Below, in pieces: positions 44,904 through 56,511 of a stretch of DNA of 64,000 bases. Location: assembly GCA_020310875.1 (NCBI GenBank), contig CM035417.1:104845647-104909646 (forward strand), in the 5' to 3' direction. The DNA is from Ceratopteris richardii (lineage: Eukaryota; Streptophyta; Polypodiopsida; Polypodiales; Pteridaceae). Under the pieces are notes generated by a model. It had not been told where the DNA came from, did not search any database, and was given only the letters and a program-made list of their open reading frames with translations. The translations under genes were made by a program, and so were the position numbers. The first letter of the stretch is position 1, and each line of letters begins with the position of its first letter.

Positions 44904-45251
44904 CAAGGTCCCGTTCATATGCAAGATCTGGCTCATGTGGAGCATTGGCTTGTCTTGAGGCAGTCGGAGTGGGGCAAGCCATCCCTTCGCGTAGTCCCTT
45001 TGCTTCGATCCAAACCTGCGGTGTTAGGTTCGTAGCTCTCTTGCATTTAGGCAAAGTTTCCCTTAGATATGCATTCGCATGACAACCCGTGGTACTAAGG
45101 ACACTACCCCAAATTTGAGGATAAGAACACCATGCAAAGTCACAAAAGCCATCACAAAAATCACCCTTTCGACTTCACCACAAACTGGCTTCGTTCTTGC
45201 ACCCGTAGGTGGACTTCTCGAGGATGTGAAGTCTGTCGGAGAGGGGTTGGA

Positions 45252-45893
45252 TGTCATGCCCCTTTGCCTGCCTCCCTGTATTTCTATCCAGCCCCCTGTG
45301 GTGCTTGGGTGGTGTACCCTACTGCGCCTAATTGTGCGCAACTATAAGGGGAGTGGTAACCATGCATGCCTTTGGATGGCGGACTGGATAGGAATGCCTC
45401 CAACGTCCGGGCTAAGACGCACCATGGGCGTGAGTTCTGAGCCTTCCCTTCCTCACCTTTCTTGGGGACAACAGTTGCCCCTTGGAATGTGATGCCCGGT
45501 ACCAGGAACGCCCCCCGTCCATCCTTGATGAGGCTCATACGTAAACAATGGGATGGCCGGCCTTGCCGTCCATCCCTCATCTTGCCCACTCATGTAAAGG
45601 GTCTTTGGATGTGTGTGGCAAAAGAGAGCCACTATGCCTCTTGGCAAACGCCAACCTTGGACTCATTGACAATCAAACATCGGGATGGCCCACCGTCAGT
45701 GGGCGTCCCTTGCATCTTTTGGACTAAGTCCCGTCTTCCCCTACATCCGGCCTCTGGGCCGTCCTGCATCTCATGTCCCGCGTCGGCTTCCGGGTTACTC
45801 AAGGGGATTGCCCCTTAACTCGTGGCCATCCTTCTCCTTGTGGGGACAAGCTAAACCCCCCCCCCCCCCCCCCCTTGGACTTGGACTGTCACA
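45252..45893 (+). repeat. LARD 3' LTR, 642 bp
   Basis: Second LTR, carrying a long poly-C tract at 45857-45874. It ends ACTGTCACA before the target duplication CTTGC. Confidence 0.9.
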
Positions 45894-46300
45894 CTTGCAA
45901 AGCCCTATGTTATTGCTAATGGTTTTTATGACATAGGACCGCAACGACTTCATGCTTATGATATGTTTAAAACTTTTTAGAGCTCCATTTCCTTGGATGA
46001 AATTTTCATCTTCTCATGGTGTTATATACACACGTATGTTTAAGTAGAATTTCATGGCATGCTTACATGCATCCACTACAAACAACAATAAGTTATAATC
46101 ATGCTTGTAAGCATGAATCTTATGGACTTATCACCATCAAAGCTTTTAGTTAAGGCAACTTCATTAGTAACTGGATCCTAAGAAATAATCCTTATGGATT
46201 CTGACCATAGGATTGCTTAGGGAAAGGAGATACACCTTCACGATTAGGAATGTGCACAAGCAATCCTAAAGGTTTTAGGAAGTAGCATAGAGGATTATGA

Positions 46301-46301
46301 A

Positions 46302-46335
<34 letters not shown>
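46301..46335. repeat. (AT)n microsatellite
   Basis: About 17 AT units. Confidence 0.95.
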
Positions 46336-46338
<3 letters not shown>

Positions 46339-46803
46339 CATATCAAATTTAGTGAAGGTTTACTTACCATGAAAAGAGTCTCATGATACGATTAGGAGAC
46401 CATGGGGTATCATGCGTTATGCCCAAAGAGTGACTAGTTTCTTTGTTCCACATCACTTGAGTAAAGTGGTGAAGTATTCTTTACCAAACTACTAAAGAAA
46501 CAAAATAGAAGGGATAAAAAAGATGGATTTCATAAGAGAGCATCAATGGATGCTAATGTGATTCGAGTGAAGGTTAGGAAGGCCATAGTTATGGCACTAG
46601 CTCTATGATTTAGAGCATATATCCCTCATTGATGAATATAAGGTTTACCCAATACATATGTGTTGGGGTGTATAGCAAAGTAGTTAGACATACTCTTTGT
46701 ACCTAGGAACTAGTTAGTTTGGAATAGAAAGGGATATCCACCATTATATGATGACAGGATCCAAACTACACTTGTTTGAGGACATGGCTTCCATTATAGT
46801 TCC

Positions 46804-46953
<150 letters not shown>

Positions 46954-48891
46954 GGATATACATTAGGTTTAGTGTAGGTATGATACCATGAATCGGAAGA
47001 AGGTTCCACTCGTATGGAATGGGGGAAACCACTTCCCTTTAAGCACTCTTCTTCTATGGCCAAGGAGAAAAGGACTCATCATTCATGATGGAGTATCCCA
47101 CAAGATCAAAGAAGAGTTCTTACTAGACATCTCCTTTGGATAGGGAGTTCTCCTTCATAGCGTAGGGAAGACTTATTCTTCAAAACGAGTATGTGATGTA
47201 AGATTTTATCTCTACGAATACCACATACTCACTTATAGTTTTCAAAAAGAATAATCCTATTAGTATTATCCGATCATATAGATTCATACATGGAGGATGG
47301 TTGGTAGAGGTAGTTTTCTTCTTATAGATATACGTGTCATATCACTATTGACTATTTTAGAAGAGGACTTAGACCCTAAAAATATGGAAGGGGTGCTAAA
47401 GTGAATTCATAAATTTATCTTTTAAGAAAAGAAGATAGTGGCATTTAGCTTAATTAGAGATCGAGGAGAGATCTAACTTTAGTTGAAATATCTCATTTTA
47501 GCTCCTATGCTTTAAAAGAGAGAAAAATACGATTTATTCACAAGAAAAGAATAAAGTATGTTTTCCACTGAAAGAAGAGCTGTTTAGAAAACATCTTTTA
47601 GTCTAGATTTTGAAAGGAATTCATTTAATCTACTGTTAAGTATAGTTTTCCTCATATGGAAGTTTGATTCTCCACTATTTTGGAAAAAAAAACATGGAGA
47701 ATATAGGTGCATGTTCTCAATTATGGTGGAATAGAGAAATTGGATTCAACAAAATCTCTTTCAAAGTTAAAGGGAAAGTGCAATAGATTCCACTACTAGA
47801 GATCTTTCCCTTAAATGATATTTTAAAGAGAGAGAGAGAGAGATTTTACTCTCTCATCTTTAGATTATCTAGATAGGAGTGGCTCTATCCTATCAAAGGG
47901 AATAGGGAGATGAGTTAATCATGATTGTTAGATTGAGTCTCACATGATGACTCTAGGAGAGAAGTTATAATTCTTAGATGTAATGTTCCTCGACTAGACA
48001 AGGAGTTCAAGTTCTTGGCATTAGAGAGAATAGGGATGCGATGATTACTTCTTTCTTTATGGTTTTAGGAGAAAGAGATAGATCTAACCTATTGGGTTAC
48101 CAAACTCTTGTGCTTCTTCATTAGGATGTTGATTGATGATCAATTAAGAGGATGAGTACTTATGGATTATCTGAATATGAGGAAGGAATGTTTTTAGATT
48201 CATATGCTAAACTTAGAGGAAGAAAAATATTAGACTTTGCACTAGTACCATTGATACTCTTCCAATAGAAATTAGTCCAAGTTTATCGATGAAAAACCCA
48301 AGAATACTTCATTATTGGAATGTAGGGATTTCATTCTATGACAAACAAATTCTTATATGTGAGCTAGATCATGGATTGGCATAGAAAAAAAGGTAGTTTA
48401 GCTAAAAACTATTACTTGTGAGTACCCTCAAGTCTAGGAAGACCTTGTGGCACGTGGGTCAATCAATCATTGTAGTTCTACAAGGGTTTGGAGTCATTTT
48501 ATTATGGGACTTTGTTCTATGTTTCATAGGATTTTATGGTCTATTATCTCCATTATAGTATGGTAAAGTTTAGTTAACTTGGCACTCATCACTTATCTTC
48601 AATTAATTACTCCATAGAGGAAACATAACATGGACTTATGTCACTTCAATGACATTAGAAGTAATGGGAGTGATAGTGTGGATGTTACGTGTACAAGGGA
48701 GATAGTGGGCACCACTCAAATGGTTTCCCACCTTTGCATTGCTCTGGCACCTCTTAAGGGGAAGGATATGGGAAGCAAGAGATAGAGATGACCATGTATA
48801 TGGGATCCAGGTAGTCCTAGTGATTTCTTCTACCATTATGGACATTTCATTGATATTTTCGAGGATGAGAATATCTTCAAGAGGAAGGAAA

Positions 48892-49090
48892 TGTGAGATA
48901 GGGTGTGAAACATAGTTTGCATAGAGATTTGGCATCATGTGCCACATGGCATTTGATGGATGAGTTCCCTTACTAGGAAGGTAGAAGAATAGAGGGATAG
49001 TGTGTGTATTACATGTGCATGTAAGAAGAGCTTGGGCATGGTTGGGAGGATAAGGACATGTATTTCTCTGTGTGTGGATGAGCTTCCGCA
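48892..49090 (+). repeat. Gypsy-like LTR segment (unoccupied relative of the 29-36 kb site)
   Basis: It starts TGTGAGATAGGG after a purine-rich tract. Its sequence matches 29060-29130 and then 36383-36484 with nothing between, so it shows what the copia target looked like before insertion. The other LTR end was not found. Confidence 0.6.
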
Positions 49091-49472
49091 CGAGTCTCCT
49101 TCATGAGCTTCTCTAGATGTGTGCCGTGGCGAAATCTATAATAGGATTCATCAAATTTTGATAAGAAGACTAAATATTGTCCCTTAGTTCATGGAGACTT
49201 CTTCCCCCCCAAAAATAGAAAGCTAGTAGTGCTTCAACTTTCAAAAGCTTCTATGTTTGAATTAGAGAAGGAAATGAGATGAAACTAATATGCATTATCC
49301 ACTTACAAGATTAGAACTTCATAATTTTCATAAAGTTATTATGCAATTCTCCTTCGAAATACTTATAATATCTTCTTTGCTAATATGATTTGAAAATTCT
49401 TTGAAGAAATCTAAAAGAAAAAGCACTTAATAGTTGTGCATAAAGGTAAAAAGCATGTGGGTACACTCATGT
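49091..49472. other. No gene recognised
   Basis: AT-rich flank between the LTR segment and a SINE. Nothing can be assigned. Confidence 0.5.
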
Positions 49473-49706
49473 TAAATAACAACTATACAAGTGAAAGGGC
49501 ATAGTACTTATGGGATCCCTCATATCCCATAAACGAGGGGTTAGAATTCACAAAGGTGACACTTTGAAAGGACTGGCCGAAAGCAACTTGTTTACATATG
49601 TCCAAAGGCAATACATTGGCCTAAGGTCCACTTTTTTCTTTTCGTAAGAAGAGTTGAACCCTCACCCTCTCCAAGAGGCAAAGGGCCCAACCATGCAACC
49701 TAATGT
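49473..49706 (-). mobile_element. SINE, minus strand
   Basis: It has the tail block GTGAAAGGGCATAGTAC and a body. The head shows GTTGAACCCTCACCC (inverse B box) at about 49645-49660. A second tail piece (GGAGGTTCGGCTGAGGCC, 49724-49755) follows in the same orientation. Confidence 0.65.
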
Positions 49707-49727
49707 GTGGGCCCTTTGCCTCTTGGA
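49670..49727. repeat. Short perfect inverted repeat at SINE junction
   Basis: CCAAGAGGCAAAGGGCCC is mirrored by GGGCCCTTTGCCTCTTGG about 20 bases later. It arises where a SINE head meets an oppositely oriented copy of the same head piece. Confidence 0.85.
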
Positions 49728-49759
49728 GGTTCGGCTGAGGCCTACTCCCCCGGACTTAT

Positions 49760-50223
49760 ATTTCTTATTTCTTAGATGTACATGAAAATAAATGAAAGTA
49801 AAGAATGTAGAGCGACTCCCTGACGATGGAGACCACATAACGGTTCCCCTTTACGATAGATATGGAATGCAATACGTGCATCAGCAAATCTGAACTGCTG
49901 CAGTATATTTATTATGCTGATCAAGGTTTGTAAATGATTGAATGCTTCAGTAATTATGCATTCAAGTACCTACAGGCTCATGATTTGATCACAGGATGGA
50001 ATGAACAGAGCAAACGAATGGTATTTTAGCGGAGGAACTAACTTGAATATGAATGAAGAAATGTTTGCAGAAGAACTACAAACCTAGATTGCCGGTAGAC
50101 TGAGCAGGCCGATATTGTGGGACAATAAGAATGGAATTTCGTTTAGAATTACATGTACCTTGCGATTCGAGCGCAAGAAATTGCTGCAGGTTCAATGGAA
50201 TCAGATGAATGAAAAGACAACCA
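49760..50223 (-). other. Downstream flank / probable 3' UTR of the GDSL gene
   Basis: AT-rich unique-looking sequence with AATAAA-like words near 49785 on the plus strand. There is no clear minus-strand poly(A) signal, and the extent of the 3' UTR cannot be fixed. Confidence 0.35.
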
Positions 50224-52029
50224 TTAGCCTGCTGAAGTTATGAAATCATAGTCCGTTCTGGAGAGTTTGACAGCATTCACCCTCTCCAAGATGTTGAAGC
50301 TCGGGCTGAGGTGAGTGCCGTTCAGAAATCCTTCAGCAATATAGTACGCAAACCATTCCATTGGGTGCAGGGTGTCCCAAATTATATATTGCGTAGGATC
50401 TTCACATTTTGTCCATTGCACATATTTACCGTCCACATACATCGGGCTTCCGCCACACAGGACACTGCTATTTACATTGTATCTACCTCCAGCTCCACAG
50501 CATGCTTTGAAAGGGTAAACAACTCCTGGCACAGCCATATATCACCATTCTTTAACGATCTCCGTCTGATTGAAAATGTAAAACCATGAACTGCATTCAA
50601 GAGAGGGGGAAGGAAAACTTGACATGTTATAAATACCATATTTTGATGGATTGTGATACGCATCCAAAAATATGCTATGGGCATCGAAAAGAACCCATTC
50701 TGCATCAGCGTGCTCATTTCGTAAATGCTCCAGAAGGCTTGTTAAACGCTGATTATGAAGTTCCACGAGCTCCTGCCAATCAGCCTTGCACCCATATGCA
50801 TCGTAAGTTCCATTACCTACATCACTGTTCAGTACAGAAGGAGCACATCCCAGAGGAGTGACATTCATAACAACGAATGTCCTTGCTCCCAGGCCATACA
50901 GTACCTGCACGAAGGATATCGACCCGATATCTTTGGTGAGAGACTGAACAAAGCGTGTGATTATGCAAGTCTTAGTACCTCAAGTGCACGCTTCATGTAC
51001 GTCAACGTTGTATTGACTTCGAGGGTAGGATTGTAATCATCTGTCCGGAAAGCATTAAAGCTGTAGTCGTTCGACCCAGTCTCGAAGAAATATATTGAGT
51101 CTGCGAATTTCTTTTTCACCCTCATTTGCTCGTGGAGGCCTACAGAACAGATGCATCAGGTCATATTTGGTGCGCCTCTCTCTCTCTCTCTCTGTTATAA
51201 CTCTTAATCTGCTCCTTCTCTTACCCTTCGCATTCAAAATCATGCTTGCTTGATACTCTCTGAACTGATCCACTTGAACGAGCAAACAGAAAAGGCCGGC
51301 ACTGTCATCTCCCTCCGCAGTGGAATTTCGCGCTGTGGATCCGCTTGATGCAAAGTTCACTCCGTTTGTGAAGTTTCCATTGATCGACTTGAGGTAGGGA
51401 TCCAGATAAGAATAGCCAATCCCCTCCACTGCATATTTCAGACAATCAATCATACGCTTTCACAAACTATTGTACGCCAAAAATGCTTCAGAGCAAAACT
51501 TGAGCTTATTAAAACAGAATTAGTTCCATAATTGCAAAGTTTTCAGTCTTTGGTGTTCGCTTCCTGACACGAATATTGGACGCATCAGGAGCACCTGAAG
51601 TTCTGGAATGTGTGTGAGCTAAAGGGTTGGAAGAGGGAACGCAGCAAAGAGTCATTCTGAAAGAGAGAAACAGACAGCTCTATGTTGTAGTCGAAAATCG
51701 AGCAAAAAGAATAACGAATAAATCTGACCTACGGATGCGGAATACGGCAGATAAATTATAGCGCGAAAACTGGAGAACGCACTCATAAAATCGAGGAGGT
51801 TGCGGCCATTGCTCCATCGCCCGGTCGACTTGCTGAAGAAATCCGAACCATACGGCACGTTTTCGGACAGCGCACGGAAGGGCATGGCAATCTTATTCTC
51901 ACCATTATCGATCATGGAAGCTCCGAAAGCATAAAAGGAGGGTGTAGAGGAAGAGATGTCATTCACGAGAAAACAAAGGGCAAAGGGAGCCCGCAGGACG
52001 GTTGCAAGGAGACATAACAGCAATGACAT
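50224..52029 (-). CDS. GDSL esterase/lipase, five exons, intact, 393 residues
   Basis: Exons (minus): 52029-51783, 51428-51225, 51139-50979, 50904-50637 and 50525-50224. All are GT-AG with consistent phases, total 1,182 nt. The start at 52029 puts a hydrophobic signal peptide (MSLLLCLLATVLRAPFALCF) first; in-frame ATGs at 52089 and 52107 would only lengthen it. SGNH/GDSL blocks: FGASMIDNGEN near residue 36 (nucleophile Ser kept, usual GDS changed to GAS), GVNFASSGST (block II Gly), ETGSNDY (oxyanion Asn), FKACCGAGG, and WDTLHPMEW near residue 345 (catalytic Asp and His). The family hydrolyses ester bonds of lipids, cutin-type polyesters or small esters, usually secreted; the substrate cannot be told here. 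It is the only intact ordinary host gene seen, between SINEs on both sides. Most likely functional. Confidence 0.92.
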
Positions 52030-52324
52030 AGCAAGCACCCGCTGAAGAGCACAGAAGTTTGAGAGCAGTGCTCTACGCCCTGAGGGCATCTCTGTCCGGA
52101 CGATCACTTCGTTCTCTCAGGTTCCTGGATCATTGTAGATCTGGTATATCGCCAGGCAGACAGACCTACTTAAGGAGGGAGGAAGCCATGGAGCCCGTAC
52201 ATAAATCCAATTTGTGGCGTGATACTCGTGATAAAGCTTTTTGCATGTGCGAAAGGGCAAAACTGTAGTTGCTCATTGGTAGACATGACCATGGACGACC
52301 ATAAAATATTGTTTATCAAATTGT
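52030..52324 (-). promoter_or_regulatory. Upstream region of the GDSL gene
   Basis: About 295 bp between the chosen start and the nearest SINE. It contains two upstream in-frame ATGs (52089, 52107). No convincing TATA box is seen, and transposon insertion sets the outer limit of any close promoter. Confidence 0.35.
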
Positions 52325-52606
52325 CTTCATTTTTTTCTTTTAAGAGGAAGTTTAACTTTACCTTAATCTTCTTTTGCTTGAATTGATTGACAGAACAACT
52401 CTATAAGTGAATGGGACCTCTTGTATTTCACAAATCAGGGTTTGGATTTCCCAAAGGCAATACACAGGCATGACATCCGAAAGGCGATAAAAAAGCTAGG
52501 TTTAAATTGACTTAAAGCCAAACAAATGTCAACCACAACTAGCAGGGTTGAACCCTCACCCCCACCTTAAGAGACAATAGCTCAAACCAACTGAACTAAT
52601 GCATGT
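52325..52606 (-). mobile_element. SINE, minus strand, diverged
   Basis: The tail (GAGGAAGTTTAACTTTACC) is diverged from the LINE tail but the body (AAGTGAATGGGACC, CAAAGGCAATACA) is clear. The head holds GGGTTGAACCCTCACCCCC near 52545-52563. Confidence 0.65.
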
Positions 52607-52689
52607 CAACATTGACTTTAGTTTTTGCTTGTTTTATGAGTATGGAGCTGACTTGGAGATTTACCATCATGGAAACTATCGTGGAATCA

Positions 52690-52922
52690 ATTTCTTTTTC
52701 TAAAGGAAGTTTGGCCAAAGCCTACTCTTTTCAAGTGAAGGTGCACATAATACACATGGGATCGTGCATATCCCACAAACGGAGGGGTTAGATATATCAT
52801 GATTCCTGAAGGCAATACAAGTTGGGCTAAGGCCCATTACATGTGCATCGCTTGTTGGTAGGGGTTGAACCCCTGCTTTGGCCTTAAGAGGCAAAGGTTC
52901 CAGCTAGCCAAACTAATGCATG
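52690..52922 (-). mobile_element. SINE, minus strand
   Basis: The tail GGAAGTTTGGCCAAAGCC and the CAAGTGAAGGTGCACATAATAC block are followed by a head with GGGGTTGAACCCC and AGGCAAAGG-TCCAGCTAGCC (A box region inverted), ending near ATGCATGTGG. Confidence 0.7.
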
Positions 52923-53023
52923 TGGACAAGACCAACTTTTTTTTTCCAATGGCTTGAACTTATTGAAGTGTGACACCACTATGAATGACATAATACCACG
53001 AGACTATGAGAATCCCATATAAG

Positions 53024-53307
53024 CATGTGTAGAAAACCTAGCATCTACTAGAAATGAACTGGGCCCAAGGAATGTCTAAGGATAGAAACTAAAAAAAGAT
53101 AGCCTTAACCTTAGACAAAGAAACTTGTTTAAGATAATAAAACGCTACACAACAAGCATGGCCTCCATGTGTAGAACACCTAACACCTACTAAAAATGAA
53201 TTGAGCCAAAGGATGAGGATAGGAACTAAAAATCGACAACCCTAACCTCAGACAAAGAAATTTGTTTACGGTAATGAAACACTACACAACAAGCATGCCT
53301 CTTAATG
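53024..53307. repeat. Imperfect tandem duplication, 142-bp unit
   Basis: CATGTGTAGAA, then CTACACAACAAGCATG, occurs in two diverged units starting at 53024 and 53166. No coding frame, function unknown. Confidence 0.8.
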
Positions 53308-53396
53308 CTAGTGTCGATAGTGTCCACCAAAAATGCTTGAAAGCTAATGAGAGACATCTTAAAATGCACCTTTTCATGTTAGCACAGGGATGATGA

Positions 53397-53475
53397 TTTT
53401 TTCAGCCAATGTGACCCATGAGGATTGATTCTCTCTCCACCCATGGGAGGCCAACAAGCTAACCACATGAGCTAC
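53397..53475 (-). repeat. Possible tRNA-like SINE head
   Basis: The minus strand has TAGCTCATGTGG, an exact A box as in 39835-40007. The B-box position (GAATCAATCCTC) is imperfect. Confidence 0.4.
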
Positions 53476-53857
53476 ATTGTTGGACATTATGGCAACTACC
53501 TTAGTTTTTCTACTCGAGGTAGAGTACTTGAATTTCCTTAAGAATTTCACTTTCTCTAGATTGATCAGCTTTTTGGACATTCATTCCTTCCATAAGCTAC
53601 TTACTTTGTCAATCCATAAGCTACTTACTTTGTCAATCCATAAGAATATTTTTAGAATTCCTTGGCTCTCAAGAATTCCATTACAAGGAAACCTCTCTTA
53701 ACAATATGAAAGGAATGATGTGCGGAAAAATTTAACAAACCACCCCAAAAAAAGTTCCTAGAGAAATCCATAAACTACCGAGGAAGAAGGATTCCGGATT
53801 GAAAAAGATCTGAAATTTCAAGCGCTACACAGTGTTCCCTTTCGAAAATAGTAAGAA

Positions 53858-54559
53858 GTTCATGGCTATCTGGCATGAAGTTCATGGCTATCTGACACCC
53901 CCTCATAGAAATCAAAAAGTATGTCCACTTATGGCAAATTCTTCATCATGGAATCTGGACCAACCTTAAAGCTAGCAAACTTTGTGGGATCCCTCCCTGG
54001 TGCAAACGCTGCCACCGGTCCATCGAAGATGTTCCACACATCTTCTTTACTTGCCCAAACTCCAAGAGACTCTAGCAGACGGTTGGAAACAAAATTAGAC
54101 TTCAGAGACATCTCAGTTGGCAGCAGGCCCTGCTGGGTGAAGCGATTGGCTGCTCCGCGACTCTCTAGAATGCCATCAGAGGGGAGGTCCTTTGGAAAAT
54201 CTGGCGAGAAAGATGTGCTCTCAACTTCGGAGACTCCCCCAAGGAGTGTTCAATCGAGAAATCATTGGTCCTCCTTGGCAAAAGGATTGTTAACTGTAAG
54301 AAATCCCCCCCCCCCTTTAGGCACCATCAAGTTCTCCTTTTGATCAATAACAAGCTTAAACCCAAGTGGGCCCCTCATGAGGGTGATGAGAGAGTGATTA
54401 ACCTTCTTTGTAATGCCATCTAAGCTCTGTAAAAGCTTCCCTGCTTTGTGGGATTTGGGGGGTCCCGTGGGCACTAGTCCCCTTCTCTTGTACTTTTCTC
54501 TCTTTATTTAATTCAAGTCCGAGAGAGTAGGCTAATGCCGAACTTCCTTTATATAAAAA
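53858..54559 (+). pseudogene. LINE insertion, 5'-truncated, 14-bp target duplication
   Basis: GAAAATAGTAAGAA flanks both sides (53844-53857 and 54560-54573). The 702-bp copy carries the zf-RVT region (IPPWCKRCHRSIEDVPHIFFTC at about 53988-54053), then WNAIRGEVLWKIWREKC, ending in the 3' UTR. Stops and a frameshift are present. Its first 50 bases contain a short repeated start (TTCATGGCTATCTG twice), which often accompanies aborted LINE reverse transcription. Confidence 0.9.
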
Positions 54560-54573
54560 GAAAATAGTAAGAA

Positions 54574-55415
54574 AGACTAAGTGTATCCTCACGAAAGGAA
54601 CCAAAAGTTATCAACTTTATTTGTACCTCTCTTTAACTCTTTTGTATCCTTCTTCCTTTTTTTAGTTTAAAACACTTTTGTATAAAAACTTATATATTTA
54701 AATTTGCTAGTTATAAGAATTAGAGTAATCCCCGTTATAAACATAGAGAGACTTTTGTTACTTGCGACAATAAAGTAAACGGTACATGTATCCTCATGAG
54801 GGGGATGAAAGACTTATGAATATCTTTATTATTTCTCTTTAATTATCTTGCGTGCTTCTTGTTTATATAATTATAACAGTTTTAAAAACATATAGACCTA
54901 TGTGATAAATTATCCATTACAAGAGATATTGAAGGAAAAAACTTATAACACTTAGTAGGTTAAAATAGTGAGCTCTGTGACCTTGTGAAAAATTATCCAT
55001 TACAAGAAATATTGAAGGAAAGAACCTATAACACTTAGTAGTTTAAATAGTGAGCTCTCACACTTACGAGAATATTTTTTGTTTATCATAGACTATATCT
55101 TTTGCTCCAACACTATGAGAATATAATTAGGGACTCCAATAATGTGGCTTGATATTTTAGTGTTTTTCTCTATTCTCATTTTATAAGGACTTTTTACTGA
55201 TGACATGATTTCTCTTACTTCATTTTATTTGTATCTGCATGAGTGCATCTCTATTTTGTATCTAAGGAACTCCATTTCATTTTATTTTCATTTTATATTG
55301 TATCTCTTTCGTATTTGAGTACCTTGCCATTTGCTTCTACCTCTGTATTCATTCTCTTTCAAGGAGAACTATCCCACATATGATGTACTTTCGAGAGCCC
55401 CCTCCAAGTCTATAT
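54574..55415. other. No gene; AT-rich flank with an 84-bp tandem duplication
   Basis: AAATTATCCATTACAAG, AATATTGAAGGAAA and TTAGTAG-TTAAA-ATAGTGAGCTCT occur twice, near 54907-54990 and 54991-55060. No gene is seen. Confidence 0.6.
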
Positions 55416-55725
55416 CACTACAAGAAAAAGGGGGGCGTAGCGACGCCCCCGAATTGGAAAAAAAATGGGTACCGTCGCTTATGCGACGCTCCCATCACAT
55501 AAGCGACGGTACAATTTTTGAATTTTTTTTCCCCGACCTTCGTCGCATAAGCGATGCTAGCGTCGCTTATGCGACGCTAAATTCAGAGCGTCGCTCGCTA
55601 GCGACGGGATTAGTGACGTTGGCAAACTGCAGAGTGTCGCATATGCGATGCTCTGGAATGTTAAAAAAAAAATTTGATTTCTCTCGCCACATTTGTGCCG
55701 GGATTTGGATGCGAGCAAGAAGAGA

Positions 55726-55771
<46 letters not shown>

Positions 55772-55780
55772 GAGAGAGCG

Positions 55781-55816
<36 letters not shown>

Positions 55817-56155
55817 GCATCTACCAACAACAAGGTATGCGTACACACACACACACACACTTACACACACATACATATGCATACACACACACATATACAC
55901 ACATAGGCACACACACACATACACAAACACACACACATACACACAAATACACACACATATACACACATACACAAATAATGTTGCATACACACATGCACAC
56001 ATAATGCATACAGATGCACACACATATACACATACATATACACACACATACATATACACAGACACATACACACACACATACACACATACACACACATATA
56101 TGCATACACACACATAGAGAGACATGCACACACATACACATACATGCATACATAA
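55416..56155. mobile_element. Second CACTA element, left end only
   Basis: CACTACAAGAAAAAGG and the same CG-rich hairpin and palindromic subterminal repeats as 6244-6490 are followed by (GA)n (55732-55815) and (CA/TACA)n (55843-56155). The element is then cut by the copia LTR at 56156. The preceding bases are TAT, so its target duplication would be TAT if the other end were found. It shows that the microsatellite blocks are part of the family. Confidence 0.85.
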
Positions 56156-56511
56156 TGTTGTTGATATATTTAGGTAGTGATGTGTGTGAACACACTAGGA
56201 CCGCCGGGGAACTTTTTTCCCTCTTTAGGAGGCTTTTTTCCCCCGGCTTGTATATACGCCTATTGCCCTAGTTTGCAGTCTCAAAATCGCACGAATTTTG
56301 GTGAACATACTCAGTGTGCCTCCGAACGCACTATCGCAGTGCTTGTGCAGGCTATTTCATCTTTTTGTGCCAAAGGTATATACCAGATTTTGTTCGCCAG
56401 TTTAAGCGTCTCGAAGTCTGCTACAAGTCTAGCAGTACTCGTCTGGGCAGTTCTGTTCAACTTTTTGAGATACAGTCAATTTTCTGCATCAAGGTATTTT
56501 AGTCATCGGCC

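Larger units (their letters stand above)
41971..45893 (+). mobile_element. Complete non-coding LTR retroelement (LARD-like), 3.9 kb
   Basis: The 5' LTR is 41971-42608 and the 3' LTR 45252-45893, both starting TGTCATGCCCCTTTGC and ending CACA. A perfect 5-bp target duplication, CTTGC, lies at 41966-41970 and 45894-45898. The primer site TGGTATCAGAGC is at 42611-42622. The tract GGAGAGGGGTTGGA precedes the 3' LTR. The 2.64-kb interior has no gag or pol; a 273-codon open frame at 42330-43151 runs across the LTR-interior border and has no recognisable domain. The interior carries modular minisatellites (43500-44170) and a 336-bp tandem duplication. It must move with enzymes from another element. 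Base composition is clearly more GC-rich than its surroundings. Confidence 0.9.

Noticed and set aside
51426-51453. GDSL exon 2 starting at the ATG at 51453
   Set aside because: An in-frame stop lies just upstream; the acceptor ATGCAG before 51428 restores frame with exon 1 and matches the family.
55557-56195. Arg/Glu-rich and Ser/Leu-rich frames
   Set aside because: Products of (GA)n and (CA)n tracts in the second CACTA end.
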